58,392 nt of DNA from Actinomycetes bacterium. GTDB lineage: Bacteria; Actinomycetota; Acidimicrobiia; Acidimicrobiales; Palsa-688. The position numbers and the translations under genes are program-made. Below are positions 15,672 to 23,745 of this stretch, piece after piece. A model generated the notes under the pieces. The model saw only the letters and a list, made by a program, of their open reading frames with translations, had not been told where the DNA came from and made no database searches. Numbering within the stretch: the stretch's first letter is position 1; the number at the start of each line of letters is the position of its first letter. The stretch covers positions 1 through 58,392 of the forward strand of contig JAKCDU010000024.1 of the NCBI GenBank assembly GCA_021838445.1, given 5' to 3'.

Positions 15672-16919
15672 TCAGCGGAACCGGTAGCGAACCGGCAGGG
15701 TCTTGGGTCCGCTCACCAGGTTGGACTGCACGAAGGTGGGCGGGGCGGCCAGCTCGATGGTCTCCAGGCGCCCGATCATCTCCCGGAAGAAGGCCCGGAT
15801 CTCCAGCCGGGCCAGGTGGGCCCCGAGGCAGAAGTGCCGCCCGAAACCGAAAGCCAGGTGGGACGACGCGTTGGCCCGGCGTACATCGAGCCGGAACGGG
15901 TCCTCGAAGACCTCCTCGTCGCGGTTGCCCGAGGCGAATGACAGCAGAGCCACGTCACCCGGCTCGAAGGTCACGCCCCGCACCGTGTAGGGGGACTGGC
16001 AGTGCCTGAGGAAGTGCTTGACCGGGGACACGTAGCGGATCAGCTCGTCGGCCGCCCGGTCGATCAGGTCGGGGTCGGATCGCAGCAGGTCCAGTTGGTC
16101 GGGATTCTCGAGCAGAGCCAGGAGACCGCCGGCGATGGAGTTGGAGGTGGTGTCGTGGCCGGCGGTGGCGACGATCAGGTAGAAGCCCATCACGTCCATG
16201 TCGGCGATGGGGTCACCGTTGATCACGGCGTTGGCGATGACGCTGGCCAGGTCGTCGGTGGGATGGTTGCGCCGGTCGGCGGCCAGCCCGGTGAAGTACT
16301 CCACGAAGTCGAGCAGGACCTGCAGGACACCGGCATCCTCCCCGGCCCTGCCGATGTCGGGGTCCTCGGCGCCGAAGAGCTCCTGGGTCAGCTGGAGCAT
16401 CTTCAGGTGGTCCTCCTCGGGCAGGCCGAGGATGGAGAGGATCACCTGCAGCGGGTAGTGCATGGCGATGTCGTTGGCGAAGTCGCATTCGCCGCCCATG
16501 TCCGCCATCCGATCGACGTACTGGGTGGCCAGCGCCGCCACCCGTTCGTTCATGCGTTTGATACTGGCCGGTTTGAACCACTCGTTGACGATGTTGCGGT
16601 GGTCCTTGTGCTCCTGGCCGTCCATCTGTATGAGGGTGTTCACCGGCGACCCGCCCTCGGCCTCACTCGGTCGCGAGTCGATGGGGCCGATGGTGGGGTA
16701 AGGGGCGTTGGTGAAGATCTCCGGGTTGCGCTCGATCTCCATGATGTCGGCGTGGCGGGTCACCGCCCAGAAGTCGTCGTAGCCGGGCAACGACACCCGG
16801 GTGATCGGAGACTCCCGGCGGAGGTAGGCCGCCGTCTCGTGCCAAGCGACGGGGTCGCCGTAAGCGGAGGGGTCGGCGAAGATGCGACCTGGTTCGGATG
16901 GGACGAGGGTCTCGCTCAC
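15672..16919 (-). CDS. Cytochrome P450
   Basis: A 415-residue soluble bacterial P450. Key parts are the I-helix oxygen-binding motif VATAGHDTTSNSIAGG, the K-helix ExxR in ADELIRYVSP, and the haem ligand loop AFGFGRHFCLGAHLARLE with the axial Cys. It resembles the CYP families of actinobacterial steroid, terpene and fatty-acid hydroxylation (DEYGDPVAWH-type N-terminus, KHFLRHC). No ferredoxin gene is adjacent. A minus-strand TAAGGT (16927-16932) lies 7 bases upstream of the GTG start. Confidence 0.93.
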   Translation of the reverse strand: MSETLVPSEPGRIFADPSAYGDPVAWHETAAYLRRESPITRVSLPGYDDFWAVTRHADIMEIERNPEIFTNAPYPTIGPIDSRPSEAEGGSPVNTLIQMDGQEHKDHRNIVNEWFKPASIKRMNERVAALATQYVDRMADMGGECDFANDIAMHYPLQVILSILGLPEEDHLKMLQLTQELFGAEDPDIGRAGEDAGVLQVLLDFVEYFTGLAADRRNHPTDDLASVIANAVINGDPIADMDVMGFYLIVATAGHDTTSNSIAGGLLALLENPDQLDLLRSDPDLIDRAADELIRYVSPVKHFLRHCQSPYTVRGVTFEPGDVALLSFASGNRDEEVFEDPFRLDVRRANASSHLAFGFGRHFCLGAHLARLEIRAFFREMIGRLETIELAAPPTFVQSNLVSGPKTLPVRYRFR

Positions 16920-16982
16920 AGACGCGACCTTACAGACGGGGGCGATCCCGCGTCGGGGCGACCGCCGATCCGGTTCGGACGC

Positions 16983-17747
16983 TCAGCCCATGTGGGTCCG
17001 CGGCCGCTCCGAGCGGCGGCCGTCCAAGAAGATGTCCACCCTCTCGTTGTAGAAGGCCACCAAGCCGGCGATCGGCAGCAACTGACGGGTCGGGAAGTCG
17101 TAGCTCCACGCCACGTCGGGGTGGTGCGAGCCCCCGACCTGCGCCGACCAGTAGCCCGAGGTGGTGCCCTTGTACGGGCAGGCCGTCACCGTGGGGCTGG
17201 CGACCAGGTGGGTGAAATCGATGTCGGTGCGGTCGAGGTAGTAGCGGGTGGGGAGCCCGGTCTCGAAGACCAGAACCGGCGCCGAGCTCTCGGCCAGGAC
17301 GATCCCGGCCAGCTCGATCCGCACGGGGGTGGTGGAGCGCAGGGCGTCGACCCTCGTGTAGGGGTTGCGGGGGTGCACGAAGATCTGCTCGTCCTCCTCG
17401 AACCAGACGTCGATGGCGTCCCATGCGAAGCGCACCGTGCCGTTGAGCTCGGCCCGCTCGGCGACGGTGACCACAGCCGCCCCGGCGGGCCGCCCGGCGA
17501 CCGAGTGGAGTTCCACCTCACCGAACGGCCCGGGCTGGCGGCGCCCCTCGGGCGCGAGCAGCCCTGGTTCGACCGCGGCGAACGGCACGTAGAACGCCGG
17601 GTAGCGGTCGTGCTCCCATCCGTAGAGGGCGGCGCGGGTGTCGATCACCGACCTCCCTCCGAGAAAACCCCGTATCCGCCGGGGCACCGGAGCGACCCGG
17701 GACAGCGGCGCCACGGGAGGCGGGTACCACTGTGCCGCTTCGGTCAC
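16983..17747 (-). CDS. DUF427 domain protein (two copies of the domain)
   Basis: A 254-residue protein with two DUF427-like halves: FLGGRSVIDTRAALYGWEHDRYPAFYVPFAAV then IDVWFEEDEQIFVHPRNPYTRVD; and VRIELAGIVLAESSAPVLVFETGLPTRYYLDRTDI then VTACPYKGTTSGYWS and YDFPTRQLLPIAGLVAFYNERVDIFLDG. The family is widespread in actinobacteria and its biochemical role is not established. The start GTG 17747 follows the stop of the PPOX gene by 3 bases, so the two are translationally linked. Confidence 0.85.
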   Translation of the reverse strand: MTEAAQWYPPPVAPLSRVAPVPRRIRGFLGGRSVIDTRAALYGWEHDRYPAFYVPFAAVEPGLLAPEGRRQPGPFGEVELHSVAGRPAGAAVVTVAERAELNGTVRFAWDAIDVWFEEDEQIFVHPRNPYTRVDALRSTTPVRIELAGIVLAESSAPVLVFETGLPTRYYLDRTDIDFTHLVASPTVTACPYKGTTSGYWSAQVGGSHHPDVAWSYDFPTRQLLPIAGLVAFYNERVDIFLDGRRSERPRTHMG

Positions 17748-17750
17748 CGA

Positions 17751-18152
17751 TCAGCCCCCTGACATGTCAACGGCGTTGACACGTACCGGCCGGATCGTGA
17801 CCACCACCCGCGACGAGCCGGGGGCGTCCCACTGGCGGAGGTCGGCCCCGCCGTACTTGGCACCGATCTTGGCTGCGAACTGGTAGTCGGAATCGTCGGT
17901 CAGTTCGGCGTCACCGCGAACCTCTAGGTAGCGCTGATTGTTGGCCTGGTCGAGTATGAAGAGGTTTACCGCCGGGTTGGACCGCAGGTTCTTCAGCTTC
18001 TGGCGGGTCGTGTTTAGAGACACTTTGAGCACCCCGTCCTCAGCGAGGAACCACACCGCCGATAGCTGGGGCCGCCCATCGGAGCCGACCGTGGCCAGCA
18101 CGGCCGTAGAGGTGGACAGGAGGTCGTGGTGGGATGACGGGATCTCGTTCAC
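17751..18152 (-). CDS. PPOX-class (F420/FMN split-barrel) family protein
   Basis: A 133-residue protein from GTG 18152 (VNEIPSSHHDLLSTSTAVLATVG). It shows the pyridoxamine-phosphate-oxidase-like split barrel: RPQLSAVWFLAEDGVLKVSLNTTRQKLKNLRSNPAVNLFILD and YLEVRGDAELT. Actinobacterial members of this length commonly bind F420 and reduce small molecules; FMN binding is the alternative. The longer frame to 18386 is antisense to the dienelactone hydrolase promoter. A minus-strand TAATTT (18187-18192) about 35 bases upstream may be its -10 box. Confidence 0.82.
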   Translation of the reverse strand: MNEIPSSHHDLLSTSTAVLATVGSDGRPQLSAVWFLAEDGVLKVSLNTTRQKLKNLRSNPAVNLFILDQANNQRYLEVRGDAELTDDSDYQFAAKIGAKYGGADLRQWDAPGSSRVVVTIRPVRVNAVDMSGG

Positions 18153-18328
18153 TGGGTGGACCCTTTCGATCGGTGGCGGCCGGGCGAAATTACCCCCACC
18201 GGGTCCCGTTGCGGCACGGGGATTCTCCCCGGGGGAGGGCGACCCGCCGTCCCCCCGGCCGGGACTGCGGATGGGGGTGGACGCCGGCCGAGCCGGCCGG
18301 GACGGGGAGGGGCTATACGCTCGCCGCC

Positions 18329-19042
18329 ATGTCGATAACCGCCCGCTACCAGTCCGTCCCTGTCGACGGAGACCACTTCGACGCATATGTCGCTCTGCCC
18401 GAGGCCGGACGGGGACCGGGGATACTGCTCTTCCAGGAGATCTTCGGGATCAACGACAACATTCGGGGGCTGGCCGAGCGCTTGGCCGACCTCGGTTACA
18501 TCGCCGTCGCCCCCGACATGTTCTGGCGCATCGAGCGTCGCTTCGAACGCCACGACGAATCGGGGATGGCGGATGCCTTCTCCATGGTCCAGCGCTTCGA
18601 CTTCGCCGCCGCGGTCACCGACATCCAGGCCGCCCACTCCCACCTGCTGGGCCTGGCTGAGTGCACCGGGAAGGTGGGCGCCATGGGCTTCTGCCTGGGG
18701 GGCGGGCTGGCGTTCGCGGCCGCCACCTCGAGCCGGGTGGACGGGAAGGGCATCGACGCCGCCGTCTGCTACTACGGCTCGGCGATCAACTCCATGCTGG
18801 GTCAGGTCGAGCACCTCGCGTGCCCGGTGATGTTCCACTACGGCACCCGGGACCAGTACATCCCGGCGGAGGCCATCGAAGAGGTGGAGCGGGCGGTGGC
18901 CACCAAAGCGGGGGTCGAGTTCCACCGCTACGACGCCGGCCACGCCTTCAGCAACTGGGACGCCCCGACCTTCTACGACCAGCCGGCCGCGGACCTGGCG
19001 TGGCCCCGCAGCGTGAGCTTCCTCGACCGGTACCTGAAGTAG
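18329..19042 (+). CDS. Dienelactone hydrolase family protein
   Basis: A 237-residue alpha/beta hydrolase from ATG 18329. Catalytic triad: Cys in GFCLGGGLAFAA, Asp in GTRDQYIP and His in AGHAFSNWDAP. The Cys nucleophile is typical of carboxymethylenebutenolidase, which opens dienelactone in chlorocatechol breakdown; generic carboxylesterase activity is also possible. No catechol dioxygenase is nearby. A TACGCT (18316-18321) 7 bases before ATG suggests a leaderless mRNA. Confidence 0.9.
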   Translation: MSITARYQSVPVDGDHFDAYVALPEAGRGPGILLFQEIFGINDNIRGLAERLADLGYIAVAPDMFWRIERRFERHDESGMADAFSMVQRFDFAAAVTDIQAAHSHLLGLAECTGKVGAMGFCLGGGLAFAAATSSRVDGKGIDAAVCYYGSAINSMLGQVEHLACPVMFHYGTRDQYIPAEAIEEVERAVATKAGVEFHRYDAGHAFSNWDAPTFYDQPAADLAWPRSVSFLDRYLK

Positions 19043-19059
19043 CTCCCGGCCCGGGGGCG

Positions 19060-20547
19060 TCACATCGCCGGGGCCACCTCCAACTCCGTCGAGAGGTCCC
19101 GGCCCGACGCCCGCAGCAGCAGTAGGCAGGCCACGGCCGCGGTGGCCAGCAGCGCCGCGCTCACCGAGAAGGCGGTGGTGTATCCGTGCACCGCGGCCGT
19201 CGCCGCCACCGAGGCACCGCCGTGGTGGTCGCGTAGGTAGCCGGTGGTGACCGACGCGGCGACGGTGTTGAGCAGAGCCACGCCCAGGGATCCTCCCGTC
19301 TGCTGCATGGTGTTCACCAAAGCGCTGGCCACGCCGGCGTCAGCCGCGTCCACCCCCGTCAGGGCGGTGCTGCTGAGAGGCACGAAGGACGAGCCCATCC
19401 CCAGGCTCACCATCAGCTCGGCGGGGAAGATGTGGCCGAAGTACGGGCTGTGCGGGGTGATGAAGGTGAACACCACGAGCCCTCCGGCGGCCAGGGCGAA
19501 GCCGGCGGTCATGATGGGCCGGGGACCGGTCCTCGGCAGGATGCGGCTGGAGAGGGTGGCCCCGGTGATGATGCCCGCCGAGAAGGGCAGGAAGGCGAAC
19601 CCGGCCCGCACCGCCGAGTAGCCCAGCGTCTGCTGGAAGTAGTAGGTGAGGAACAGGAACGTGGCGAACATGGCCGTGCCGGCGAGGAGCATGGCCAGGA
19701 ACGAGCCGCCCCGGTTGCGGTCGAGCAGCACCCGCAGCGGCAGGAGGGGATGGGGGTTGGTCCGCTCCACCAGAGCGAACGTGGCGAGCAGGGCCAGGCC
19801 GGCGCCGACGAACGACAGGGTGGGGGCCGACGACCAGCCGTCGGCCTCGGCCCGGGTGAAGCCGTAGACGAGCATGACCAGTCCGGCGGTGGCGGTGAGC
19901 GCCCCCCGAATGTCGTAGCTGCCCCGCCGCTCGGTGCGGCTCTCGCGCACGAGGCGGCTGCCGGCGATGGCCGCGAACACGGCTACGGGGACGTTGATGA
20001 GCAGGGTCCAGCGCCAGGACACGTACTGGGTCAGCAGGCCGCCCAGGATGAGCCCGACGGCCGCCCCCCCGCCGGAGATGCCGCCGTAGACCCCGAAGGC
20101 GCGGGCCCGCTCCTTCGGCTCGGTGAAGGTCACGGTGATCAGCGACAGGGCGGCGGGGGCCATGAGGGCGGCCATGAGGCCCTGCAGGGCCCGGGCCGCG
20201 AACAGCATCGCCGCGTCCTGGGCCAGGCCGCCGAGGGCCGATGCGGCGGCGAAGCCCAGCAGGCTGACCACGAACACCCGCTTGCGGCCCACGTAGTCGG
20301 CGACCCGGCCGCCGAGGAGGAGGAGGCCGCCGAAGGCCAGGGTGTAGGCCGTGAGGACCCACTGGCGGTTGGCGACGGAGATGTGGAGGGCCTTCTGGGC
20401 CGAGGGTAGGGCGATGGTGACGACGGTTGCGTCGAGGACGATCATCAACTGCGCTACTGCGATCACGGCCAGAGCACGGAACCGCCTGGGGTCCGCCTGG
20501 TCGGTACCGGAGCGCGCCGGGTTCGGGGCTTCCACGGTCGACGCCAC
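19060..20547 (-). CDS. MFS drug exporter, DHA2 (EmrB/QacA) family, TetR-regulated
   Basis: A 495-residue membrane protein with about 14 membrane segments. The first is AVIAVAQLMIVLDATVVTIALPSA (motif D1 of DHA2 pumps), and motif A is GGRVADYVGRKRVF. The proton-motif C region is ARALQGLMAALMAPAALSLI. Such pumps export drugs or toxic metabolites using the proton gradient. I chose GTG 20547 because AGGAAGAGAGG lies just upstream; GTG 20553 is possible. The gene is divergent from a TetR regulator, with two palindromes between them. Confidence 0.9.
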   Translation of the reverse strand: MASTVEAPNPARSGTDQADPRRFRALAVIAVAQLMIVLDATVVTIALPSAQKALHISVANRQWVLTAYTLAFGGLLLLGGRVADYVGRKRVFVVSLLGFAAASALGGLAQDAAMLFAARALQGLMAALMAPAALSLITVTFTEPKERARAFGVYGGISGGGAAVGLILGGLLTQYVSWRWTLLINVPVAVFAAIAGSRLVRESRTERRGSYDIRGALTATAGLVMLVYGFTRAEADGWSSAPTLSFVGAGLALLATFALVERTNPHPLLPLRVLLDRNRGGSFLAMLLAGTAMFATFLFLTYYFQQTLGYSAVRAGFAFLPFSAGIITGATLSSRILPRTGPRPIMTAGFALAAGGLVVFTFITPHSPYFGHIFPAELMVSLGMGSSFVPLSSTALTGVDAADAGVASALVNTMQQTGGSLGVALLNTVAASVTTGYLRDHHGGASVAATAAVHGYTTAFSVSAALLATAAVACLLLLRASGRDLSTELEVAPAM

Positions 20548-20602
20548 AAGCACCTCTCTTCCTGCTGTCTGCTTCTTGGAACACGGTTGGGGGGAGTACA
20601 AT

Positions 20603-20618
20603 CGGAACAGCTGTTCCG
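20603..20618. promoter_or_regulatory. TetR-type operator 1
   Basis: CGGAACAGCTGTTCCG is a perfect 16-bp palindrome in the space between the divergent exporter and TetR genes. It shares the half-site CGGAAC with operator 2, and its centre is 34 bases from that of operator 2. Confidence 0.7.
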
Positions 20619-20635
20619 GTTGTGTGGAACAGAAT

Positions 20636-20653
20636 ACGGAACTAGCGTTCCGT
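20636..20653. promoter_or_regulatory. TetR-type operator 2, overlapping a -10 box
   Basis: ACGGAACTAGCGTTCCGT has perfect 7-bp arms around TAGC. The TAGCGT inside it (20643-20648) fits a TANNNT -10 box for the TetR gene (ATG 20672), so binding here would block that promoter. Extra GGAAC half-sites occur near 20578 and 20626. Confidence 0.7.
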
Positions 20654-20671
20654 TTGTCAAAAGGATTTTTC

Positions 20672-21283
20672 ATGTCCGCTACCGTCCAACCGATGCGCGC
20701 CGACGCCCGCCGCAACCGTCAGTTGATCCTGGCGGCGGCGGCCCAGGCCTTCGCCGAGGACGGCATCGGGGTCCCGGTGGACGAGATAGCCCGCCGGGCC
20801 GGAGTGGGAACGGGGACCTTCTACCGTCATTTCCCGACCAAGGAAGCCCTGTTCGAGGCGGTGGTGCTCGAGCACATGTCGGAGGTGGTGGCCGAGGCCG
20901 CCCGGAGGGCCGCCGCAGTGGCGCCGGGGGAAGCCCTCCTCGACTTCCTCACCTACCTGGCCGACCAGGGGGCGACCAAGCGCAACCTGGTCGACGCCCT
21001 GGCCGGCGCCGGTATAGACGTGGAGTCCCGGGCGGCCCATTTCAAGAAGGCCCTGGAAGCACAGCTGAGCGAGCTGCTCACCCGGGCCCAGGCCCGCGGC
21101 GAGATCCGAGACGACGTGACCCTCGGCGACCTGATCGGCCTGGTGATGGGCACCTGCCAGTACTCCAACCACGGAGCTTCGCAGCGGCGGATGCTGTCAG
21201 TGGTCTACGACGGCCTCCGGCCCTCCGGCCGGCCGGACCCCTCCTCGGACTCCTCGTCGGAGGACCGCCCCGCCTTCCAGTAG
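20672..21283 (+). CDS. TetR-family transcriptional repressor of the adjacent MFS exporter
   Basis: A 203-residue protein from ATG 20672. The N-terminal helix-turn-helix is standard: RRNRQLILAAAAQAFAEDGIGVPVDEIARRAGVGTGTFYRHFPTKEALFEAVV. The rest is the helical ligand-binding and dimer domain. It is divergent from the DHA2 exporter, and two CGGAAC palindromes in the gap make autoregulation and repression of the pump likely. The inducer would be a pump substrate. Its last 79 bases overlap the convergent SIP gene on the other strand. Confidence 0.9.
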   Translation: MSATVQPMRADARRNRQLILAAAAQAFAEDGIGVPVDEIARRAGVGTGTFYRHFPTKEALFEAVVLEHMSEVVAEAARRAAAVAPGEALLDFLTYLADQGATKRNLVDALAGAGIDVESRAAHFKKALEAQLSELLTRAQARGEIRDDVTLGDLIGLVMGTCQYSNHGASQRRMLSVVYDGLRPSGRPDPSSDSSSEDRPAFQ

Positions 21284-22011
21284 CCGCGCACCACAGCCTG
21301 GCGGCGGTCGAGGCCCCGCTCGAGGTGGAGCAGCTTGCGCAGCTGCTGCATGGCCGCCGCCTCGCCGGCCACCCACAGATGGGAGGCCGCCGACAGGTCG
21401 AGATCCCCGATGCGGGCCACGAGGGCCACCCCCGGCAACCCCGGCCGGGCCGGCACCGTCTCGGGGAGCAGCCCCGGGTGGGCCGGCAGCGGCAGCGCCT
21501 CCCCCGCGGGGGTTTCGATCACGGTCCGCACCCGAGCTGCCGGGTCGGCCGCCTCGACGAGCGAGCACACCGCGCCGTAGGCCGTTTCGTCACCGGCGAA
21601 GACCAGGTCGGAGGCGCCCGGTTCGATGTCGTGACCTCTGGCCGGCCCCGACACCGCCGCCGGGCTCCCCACCTCGGCCGTCGCCGCCCAACGCGACGCC
21701 AGCCCGTCACCGTGGACGACCACGTCGAGGATCAACTCCTCGGGGCCCGCCCCCCGACACGGCGTCATGGTCCGAAGCGGCGGTCGCGACCCGTCGGGCC
21801 CCACGAACCGGTTCCCGTCCCAATCCGGGGCCGACAGCTGCGCCGGCTCGGCCGGGTCGGGGACGAGGAGGCGTACGCTCGACGCCGGTTGATGGACCTG
21901 CAGCCGGGCCAGGGCCGGGCCGCCCAGATGCACCCGGATCAGACGCCCCGGGAGCGGCTCGCGGCCGATGACCACGGCCGGGAGGAAAGGCGCGGGAGGG
22001 CGGCGGAGCAC
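21205..22011 (-). CDS. Siderophore-interacting protein, FAD/NAD(P)H ferric-siderophore reductase
   Basis: A 268-residue SIP-family protein. It has the FAD-binding barrel (GRLIRVHLGGPALARL, RTMTPCRG, LDVVVHGDGLASRWAATAEVGSPAAVSGP) and a C-terminal NAD(P)-binding part (LVFAGDETAYGAVCSLVE, HLWVAGEAAAMQQLRKLL) ending in the family signature RRQAVVRGYWKAGRSSDEE. It reduces ferric siderophores in the cytoplasm to free the iron. No siderophore transporter is adjacent. The acidic tail after GYWKAGRS lies in the overlap with the TetR gene. Next to it upstream is a decayed dehydrogenase gene. Confidence 0.87.
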   Translation of the reverse strand: MLRRPPAPFLPAVVIGREPLPGRLIRVHLGGPALARLQVHQPASSVRLLVPDPAEPAQLSAPDWDGNRFVGPDGSRPPLRTMTPCRGAGPEELILDVVVHGDGLASRWAATAEVGSPAAVSGPARGHDIEPGASDLVFAGDETAYGAVCSLVEAADPAARVRTVIETPAGEALPLPAHPGLLPETVPARPGLPGVALVARIGDLDLSAASHLWVAGEAAAMQQLRKLLHLERGLDRRQAVVRGYWKAGRSSDEESEEGSGRPEGRRPS

Positions 22012-22017
22012 CGGCGG

Positions 22018-22293
22018 TCAGGCCGGCTCGACGAGGACTCTGCCGACGAAGCCGTGCTCCACCGGGCCCCGGCCCGCTCGGCCAGCTCGATGGCGAAATG
22101 GCCGACGGACCCGGCCCCGCCGGCGACGAGTGGGCCGGGGGGTGACACCGGCGCGGGTCTTCCAGTCAGGGGGGTTCACCCCCGACAGCTCCACAAGCCC
22201 CCGAACCTGACCCGGGCCCGGCTCGGGGCGTTCCCCCTCCGTGACCCGGAGCACCTGCGACGGTCCGGTCGTGTCATGGACGGCAGCTCTCAT
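22018..22293 (-). pseudogene. Remnant of a zinc-independent quinone oxidoreductase (MDR family)
   Basis: Three pieces of a quinone-oxidoreductase-like protein occur in order but in different frames. The N-terminus is MRAAVHDTTGPSQVLRV...VELSGVNPPDWKTRAG. The Rossmann motif, in another frame, is VAGGAGSVGHFAIELAERAG. The C-terminus, back in the first frame, is VEHGFVGRVLVEPA followed by a stop. An intact member is about 310 residues; here only about 276 bases remain, so two internal deletions with frame changes have occurred. It lies on the minus strand, 7 bases upstream of the SIP gene. Confidence 0.75.
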
Positions 22294-22380
22294 CCGGCCA
22301 TTCTCCACCCAGACGGCGCCCCGCCCGACGCAACGGCGGATCGCTAGAGTTCGACCCGACCCGCCGAGGGAGGACCTACC

Positions 22381-23745
22381 GTGTCAGCCACCGCCGTAGA
22401 ACCAACCCCGATAGCACTGCCCGACGGGCTGGTGGCGGTGGTCAAGCGGGACTGCCCGACCTGCGTGGAGGTGGTCCCGGTCCTCGAGGAACTGCAGCAC
22501 GGGCCGGGTCTGACCGTCGTTTGCCAGGACGACCCGTCCTTCCCGGGGCCGGCGACGGTGGACGACCGGGACCTCGAGATTTCGTGGCACCTGCGGATCG
22601 AGACCGTCCCCACCTTGCTGCGCATCGACGGGGGGAAGGAGGCGGGCCGGACAGTCGGCTGGCACCGCCAGCGGTGGGAGGCCCTCGCCGGCACGAGCGA
22701 CCTCGGGGCGGGCCTGCCCGACCAGCGACCGGGCTGCGGGTCGCGCACCCTCGACCCGGACGTGGCCGCCCTCCTCGACGTACGCCACCGCGGTCATCTG
22801 ATGCGCTCCCGACGGGTCTCCTTCTCCGCCCTCGAGGACGACTTCGAGGCCATGTGGGAGCGGGGCTGGACCGACGGCCTCCCCGTGGTCCCCCCGACCG
22901 AAGCCCGGGTGCTGGCCATGCTCGACGCCACGACCCGACCCGCCGACGACGTCGTGGCCGTCGTCGCGCCCAACCTGGTGCCCGCCACCGTGGAGAAGGT
23001 GGCGGTCAACGCCGTGATGGCGGGCTGCCGGCCCGAGTACCTGCCGGTCGTGCTGGCCGCAGTCGAGGCCGCCTGCACCGACGCGTTCAACATCCACGGT
23101 GTGCTCGCCACCACCTACTCGGTGGGCCCGGTCCTCGTGGTGAACGGTCCAGTCGCCCGGGCCATCGGCTTGAACAGCGGGGTGAACGTGCTCGGCCAGG
23201 GCCACCGGGCCAACGCGACCATCGGACGGGCCCTGCAGCTAGTGGTCCGCAACGTCGGGGGTGGACGGCCCGGGGAGATCGACCGGGCGACCCTCGGCAA
23301 TCCCGGCAAGGTCGGGTTGTGCCTCGCCGAGGACGAGACCGACTCGCCGTGGGAGCCTTTGGCCGTGGCCCGCGGGGTGGCCCCCGGCCGCTCCGCGGTC
23401 ACCGTCCTGGCCGGCGGCGGGGTCCGCACCGCAGCCGACCAGAAGTCCCGTACCCCTGAGGACCTGACGAGGAGCCTGGCTCGGTCAATGCGGGGCCAGG
23501 AGGCGCTGCTCGTCGTATCACCCGATCACGGCCGGATCTACCGCCAGTCCGGATGGACCAGGCAGAGGTTGGCCGACGAGCTGGCGGAGCTACTCCCAGC
23601 GAGAACCGGGCTCGGCGGCGCCGAGCCGCCGGAACTGCTGATCGCCTACGCCGGTGGCCGAGCCGGATTATTCTCGGGGGTAATGGAGGGATGGGTCGGC
23701 GGGTCGGCCGGCAGCGTCCCGGTGACAGTGGAGGTCGGATCATGA
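22381..23745 (+). CDS. Thioredoxin-like domain (CPTC) fused to an unrecognised domain; partner of the UGSC selenoprotein
   Basis: A 454-residue protein from GTG 22381. Residues 1-120 form a thioredoxin-like fold: LVAVVKRDCPTCVEVVPVLEEL with a CPTC redox motif, and ETVPTLLRIDGG with the cis-Pro. The rest is a domain I cannot name: WTDGLPVVPPTEARVLAML, VEKVAVNAVMAGCRPEYLPVVLAAVEA, GLNSGVNVLGQGHRANATIGRA, ending LLIAYAGGRAGLFSGVMEGW. Its TGA overlaps the ATG of the UGSC selenoprotein gene by 4 bases, so the two are translated together. I infer that it reduces, or works on the same substrate as, the selenoprotein. TAGAGT (22345-22350) may be the operon's -10 box. Confidence 0.8.
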   Translation: MSATAVEPTPIALPDGLVAVVKRDCPTCVEVVPVLEELQHGPGLTVVCQDDPSFPGPATVDDRDLEISWHLRIETVPTLLRIDGGKEAGRTVGWHRQRWEALAGTSDLGAGLPDQRPGCGSRTLDPDVAALLDVRHRGHLMRSRRVSFSALEDDFEAMWERGWTDGLPVVPPTEARVLAMLDATTRPADDVVAVVAPNLVPATVEKVAVNAVMAGCRPEYLPVVLAAVEAACTDAFNIHGVLATTYSVGPVLVVNGPVARAIGLNSGVNVLGQGHRANATIGRALQLVVRNVGGGRPGEIDRATLGNPGKVGLCLAEDETDSPWEPLAVARGVAPGRSAVTVLAGGGVRTAADQKSRTPEDLTRSLARSMRGQEALLVVSPDHGRIYRQSGWTRQRLADELAELLPARTGLGGAEPPELLIAYAGGRAGLFSGVMEGWVGGSAGSVPVTVEVGS

